Shown here: positions 21,343 through 24,058 of the stretch, one piece after another
Numbering within the stretch: position 1 is the stretch's first letter
Layout: every line of letters begins with the position of its first letter
IMG/VR virus record: IMGVR_UViG_3300032134_000021
Coordinates: 1-24,058 of that record
Reading direction: 5' to 3' (one strand)
Source of the DNA: a virus
DNA: 24,058 nt
Program-made: the position numbers and the translations under genes
The notes under the pieces: generated by a model
What the model saw: the letters and a program-made list of their open reading frames with translations, nothing else
The model's database searches: none
What the model was told of the DNA's origin: nothing

Positions 21343-21489
21343 TCAATCTTCGCAAGCGTAAGTCCCGCCATGAGCGTTCGCTTCATATTCGGCTCCCAGG
21401 TCTGATTGCAAAACACCGCACATCAACCGATGCCGATGCCACGTAAAAAAATAGCCCGGACGTTGCCGCCGGGCTTTGTGTTTGGGCAT
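21343..21489 (-). CDS. Possible 48-residue small protein just upstream of the Z-like gene
   Basis: ATG 21489 opens a 48-residue frame starting M-P-K-H-K-A-R-R-Q-R-P-G-Y-F-F and ending in G-A-E-Y-E-A-N-A-H-G-G-T-Y-A-C-E-D with TGA at 21343-21345. The ribosome-binding site of the Z-like gene overlaps its stop, which would fit operon coupling. Against it, the first third of the frame encodes the hairpin and T-run of a terminator-like structure, and the upstream ribosome-binding site (AAGAGA) lies very close to the ATG. The latter half reads as plausible protein with a possible Cys pair. I cannot name a family. Confidence 0.3.
   Translation of the reverse strand: MPKHKARRQRPGYFFTWHRHRLMCGVLQSDLGAEYEANAHGGTYACED
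21444..21475 (-). terminator. Intrinsic terminator-like hairpin upstream of the Z-like gene
   Basis: On the minus strand, AGCCCGG (21475-21469), a 9-base loop and CCGGGCT (21459-21453) are followed by ATTTTTTTA, a strong T-run. On the plus strand the stem is followed by TTTGTGTTT, so it may work in both directions. It would separate the Z/methyltransferase/terminase genes from anything transcribed from the radical SAM side. Confidence 0.7.
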
Positions 21490-21528
21490 ATCTCTTAATT
21501 TTAGACGCAGTGACTGGCTTTTGCCTTT

Positions 21529-21705
21529 TCACCTATCCGGGGGCCTTGGTTTGCCACTTCCAGCTTTCGCTGTGATTACCTCATTTGGCAGGGACCACTG
21601 GTCATCCTGAATCGCTGTTAACTCCGTTCCCCCGCACCTGTCAACAGCCCTTAACAAATCACACCCAACGCTTAACAATCGGCTGTCAGGCGCGAAGGAG
21701 GGCAT
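21529..21705 (-). CDS. Possible 58-residue ORF in the upstream spacer
   Basis: ATG 21705 opens a frame ending at TGA 21529, with segments R-L-L-S-V-G-C-D-L-L-R-A-V-D and D-D-Q-W-S-L-P-N-E-V-I-T. There is no recognisable ribosome-binding site and it uses TTA codons, rare in the neighbouring genes. The two TGTTAAG heptamers lie inside it, 7 codons apart, in the L-L-S and L-L-R codons. It may be a chance frame. Confidence 0.18.
   Translation of the reverse strand: MPSFAPDSRLLSVGCDLLRAVDRCGGTELTAIQDDQWSLPNEVITAKAGSGKPRPPDR
21650..21677 (+). repeat. Paired heptamer repeat, locus 2 (CTTAACA-N14-CTTAACA)
   Basis: On the plus strand CTTAACA occurs at 21650-21656 and 21671-21677, 21 bp apart, in the reverse orientation to locus 1. 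A further TTAACT (21618-21623) and TCAACA (21641-21646) lie nearby. Context fits a protein-binding array or the end of a mobile segment. Confidence 0.6.
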
Positions 21706-22027
21706 GATCTGCCGGAAAGAATTGGTTCATAGCCGCCCGCCACGTTGCAGGTTTTTTCGTTTACTCACCCGCCTAGAGCCGTCATTCACGACCCAATCCG
21801 GCCTTTCATCGAGAACCGCGTCGCCACAGATCGGCTTCCTAGAAGCGGACGTTGATCGTCGGCGCAGCATTCACATGTTCCGGATGACCGCAACGCGGAC
21901 ATTGTTACCCTTCGCTGCAGACGCACCAATGGCAGCTTCGGCGCGTAGTGATGATTATGTTATTTTGGATTTCTTGCTCCCTCGAGCTAAAAAAAGAGCG
22001 AGCCCACTTCAGTTCGAAGATTTGCGC
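21706..22027. other. Spacer between the paired repeat and the radical SAM gene, no clear gene
   Basis: About 320 bp without a convincing gene. A plus-strand frame (21704-22036) covers it and runs into the end of the radical SAM gene, but its codon use is unlike the neighbours, its AAGGAGG lies only two bases before the ATG, and no family pattern is visible. A run of seven T on the minus strand near 21990, just downstream of the radical SAM gene, has no good stem in front of it. The composition suggests degenerate chromosomal or inter-element DNA. Confidence 0.5.
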
Positions 22028-24058
22028 TTAAGCTAAAACTGCCATCGGTTCGGGCATATTCTCACTTAACCACTTATCGTAAAGCCCGTAACGCCCCGGT
22101 TCCCCAATTATTATTCCCTGTTCTACCCAGCACCTTAACACGGAATCATTCTGATTGGTCGTGTTAAACCCCTCTATTGCCCCATCATTCCGCAAGGTCA
22201 CTGCCTCCCGAAGTTCGGACATTCCATAAGCATCAGCATCAATCGTCTTGGCATCTGCTTCCGCTCCGATCAGAAGTATCCCCTTTGGTTCGCCCGTTCT
22301 CGCGTTCTCTAAAAACCGTATTGTAGGATTCACGTAAAAATCCAGTTCACTTCGAGGTATCGCCTTCGTGGAGGGCAACACATTTTTACCTAAGGCGAAC
22401 ATAGAAAACTTTCTGAAAGCCTCCCTAATTTTCTCTGACCCAATTTCATCCAATATTTCTTCCGAGGTGAACGAGGGCGAAGACCAGTGGGGGTCATCTT
22501 GAACGAAATGCTCTAAGAATTGCAGAAATTCCTCAACCGATCCGTAGTCGTAGTCGTAGGCTCTGAGTTGATTTTTTTGTTTCCCGTGAGTTGTTAACCA
22601 ATCAGCCCATCGTTTTACCAAATCCAAATGATCCGCTCCGTTCTCAGCAAGCATTTCATAGAGCCTCGGCATAACACCAATAACTGGGGCATACTCTTCC
22701 AGCACCCGAACGGCACGCATAACGGGCTTAGTTTTCAAAATCCGGCCCCATCTACTGTGCAATTGGCGATTTGCTGCAATCTCTGTGGCGTTCTTCTCTC
22801 GAATATCAAATGGGAGTGGGAAGTCTATAAAACGTTGTTCAAGAACAATTCTGCCTTCAATGTCCTTAAATGATGGGCTTCCCTTGTATGGCGCATAACC
22901 GAATATATGCGCAGTTACCTTCTCTTGGAGAAGGTAGTGATAAAATTCTTTCATCGTACCACGCAGACTTTCTTCATCATCTTGCGGCAAACCCGCAATC
23001 AAACCCACTGTCACTGCAATATTCGATTCTATGCATTTTTCGATCACCTTCCTACCCTTGGCTAGGTCAAGATTCTTGTCAATTCCGTCCTGTCCTTTAT
23101 CGGTTCCGGTCTCAATACCGAAGTAAATGCCATTGCATCCAGCGGCGGCCATGCGCTCAATCATTTCCTCGTCGATTGTATCGGTTCTAGAGCTGCAGCT
23201 CCATGAAATCTTTAATCCTGATTCACAAAAGGCATCGCATACCTGCAAAACCCATTTTCGATTAGTTGTAAATAAATCGTGGGTGAGATTATAATTGCCG
23301 CGAGCTATCGTTTCCTCAAAATACTTGAGTTCCTTTACTATCCGTTCTGGCGTTTTTACGCGATGCAAGCGATGCCAGAATGGGGCGGTCACGCAAAAAT
23401 TGCACTTGAACGGACAGCCGCGACCTACTTCCACCCACACATCATCTTTTGCATCAACCAAAACGTCATCAATGAACGGAAATGGTAGCTCGTCCAGCGA
23501 TTTGATAAGTGGGCCTTCAGGGTTTCTAATGGTCTCTCCTTGAAATCTATATGTAGTATTTGGGGTCTCAACAGGAACCTTATCATGTAAAATATCTGAA
23601 ACGAGCTTTGGGAAGTAGATTTCCCCTTCCCCGCGATAGATAAAGTCTATAGACGCTTCGCTTTCCAGTATTTCTACATCCAACATAGTCGGATGGACCC
23701 CACCCAATACGATACTGACATCGGGCGATCTGGCTTTCGCAACACGTGTCATTTGCAAGGTATGATGAAATGAATCGCAATCGACCATGAACGCTAGTAT
23801 TCTAGGGTTGCCCTGCAATGCCAAACTCGCCCAACGATTATAGATCGTTGAATCAACATTTACCGTTCCGTTGTTCACGTGCTTATTAATTTCCAAAATT
23901 CGGGCACTGCAACCCGCTTCCTCTACCGCTCTTTTAAGCGAGAGGAGCCCCATTGGAAGGAACGATTGGCAGATGTTTGCCGCAGTAGATGCATATTTGC
24001 GCTCTGCGTCGTGAAACAAAGGTGATCTATTTAGGTGCAAACTAGAGCAAAAAGTAAC
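22028..24058 (-). CDS. B12-binding-type radical SAM enzyme, N-terminus beyond the window
   Basis: The frame is open to the right edge, 676 residues being visible; a TTG at 24040 is in frame but the strand V-T-F-C-S-S-L before it looks like the start of a Rossmann-type domain, so the true start lies outside. Residues about 1-170 are a cobalamin-binding-type domain (L-G-G-V-H-P-T and G-E-G-E-I-Y-F), without the base-off DxHxxG motif. The radical SAM core follows with C215-P-F-K-C219-N-F-C222 for the 4Fe-4S cluster, then G-I-Y-F-G-I-E-T-G-T and G-L-I-A-G-L-P. The last 250 residues, ending in a helical unit (S-E-L-R-E-A-V-T-L-R), match no domain I know. Such enzymes do methylations and other radical chemistry, often in peptide or natural-product pathways. 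The AT-rich codons contrast with the phage genes, suggesting separate acquisition. Confidence 0.88.
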   Translation of the reverse strand, partial: VTFCSSLHLNRSPLFHDAERKYASTAANICQSFLPMGLLSLKRAVEEAGCSARILEINKHVNNGTVNVDSTIYNRWASLALQGNPRILAFMVDCDSFHHTLQMTRVAKARSPDVSIVLGGVHPTMLDVEILESEASIDFIYRGEGEIYFPKLVSDILHDKVPVETPNTTYRFQGETIRNPEGPLIKSLDELPFPFIDDVLVDAKDDVWVEVGRGCPFKCNFCVTAPFWHRLHRVKTPERIVKELKYFEETIARGNYNLTHDLFTTNRKWVLQVCDAFCESGLKISWSCSSRTDTIDEEMIERMAAAGCNGIYFGIETGTDKGQDGIDKNLDLAKGRKVIEKCIESNIAVTVGLIAGLPQDDEESLRGTMKEFYHYLLQEKVTAHIFGYAPYKGSPSFKDIEGRIVLEQRFIDFPLPFDIREKNATEIAANRQLHSRWGRILKTKPVMRAVRVLEEYAPVIGVMPRLYEMLAENGADHLDLVKRWADWLTTHGKQKNQLRAYDYDYGSVEEFLQFLEHFVQDDPHWSSPSFTSEEILDEIGSEKIREAFRKFSMFALGKNVLPSTKAIPRSELDFYVNPTIRFLENARTGEPKGILLIGAEADAKTIDADAYGMSELREAVTLRNDGAIEGFNTTNQNDSVLRCWVEQGIIIGEPGRYGLYDKWLSENMPEPMAVLA

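Noticed and set aside
21616-21680. CtrA-type regulatory site from the TTAAC motifs
   Set aside because: The spacing between TTAA cores is 17 bases rather than the 7 expected for CtrA, and the flanks do not match the known half-site.
21704-22036. Plus-strand 110-codon ORF upstream of the radical SAM stop
   Set aside because: Despite an AAGGAGG near the ATG, the spacing is only two bases, the codon use is unlike either neighbour, and the end runs into the radical SAM gene. It has no recognisable pattern.
1-24058. CRISPR array, IS element, diversity-generating retroelement, rRNA or tRNA
   Set aside because: Reading both strands showed no regularly spaced direct repeats, transposase, reverse transcriptase, template/variable repeat pair or folded RNA gene.

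Overview
The window is the late (structural) region of a temperate, contractile-tailed phage (myovirus morphology) integrated in, or isolated from, what is probably an alphaproteobacterium of the Rhodobacterales type. The host assignment is inference from protein style and the high-GC, G/C-ending codons; no host marker gene is present. Nearly all genes lie on the minus strand, so the operon reads from right to left.

From right to left: (1) 22028 to the right edge is an AT-richer, non-structural gene for a B12-binding-type radical SAM enzyme, cut by the window edge. (2) About 21343-22027 is a gene-poor spacer with two possible tiny ORFs, an intrinsic-terminator-like hairpin and a paired CTTAACA motif. 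(3) 19801-21333 holds a minor tail protein Z-like gene and a D12-class adenine methyltransferase. (4) 19618-19800 is a gap holding dyads and a second, inverted CTTAACA pair; it is a candidate packaging or regulatory region. (5) 12625-19617 is a lambda-like head module: small terminase, GpA-type large terminase, portal, gpW, ClpP-fold prohead protease with a nested scaffold start, gpD-like decoration protein and gpE-like capsid. (6) 10991-12512 holds three connector/completion genes. (7) 4097-10991 is a P2-like tail and baseplate module: spike V, W, J, I, a short collar-fibre protein, two unrecognised tail-tip genes, sheath FI, tube FII, and E/E'. (8) 385-3828 is the tape measure and 1-373 the start of gpU, which runs off the left edge.

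The phage is therefore a chimera of a lambda-type capsid and packaging machine with a P2-type contractile tail. Many head, connector and baseplate genes are joined by ATGA or TGATG overlaps, which implies translational coupling. Stoichiometry seems to be set by special devices: an internal scaffold start inside the protease, a -1 frameshift site in the tail chaperone, a terminator-like hairpin after the capsid gene and another in the leader of the sheath gene.

The most unusual items are a plus-strand small membrane-protein gene inserted between E' and the tape measure with its own promoter and almost no leader, the inverted pairs of 21-bp-spaced heptamers flanking the dam/Z segment, and the radical SAM gene at the upstream edge. 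No integrase, repressor, lysis or replication genes, tRNA, CRISPR or IS element were seen.
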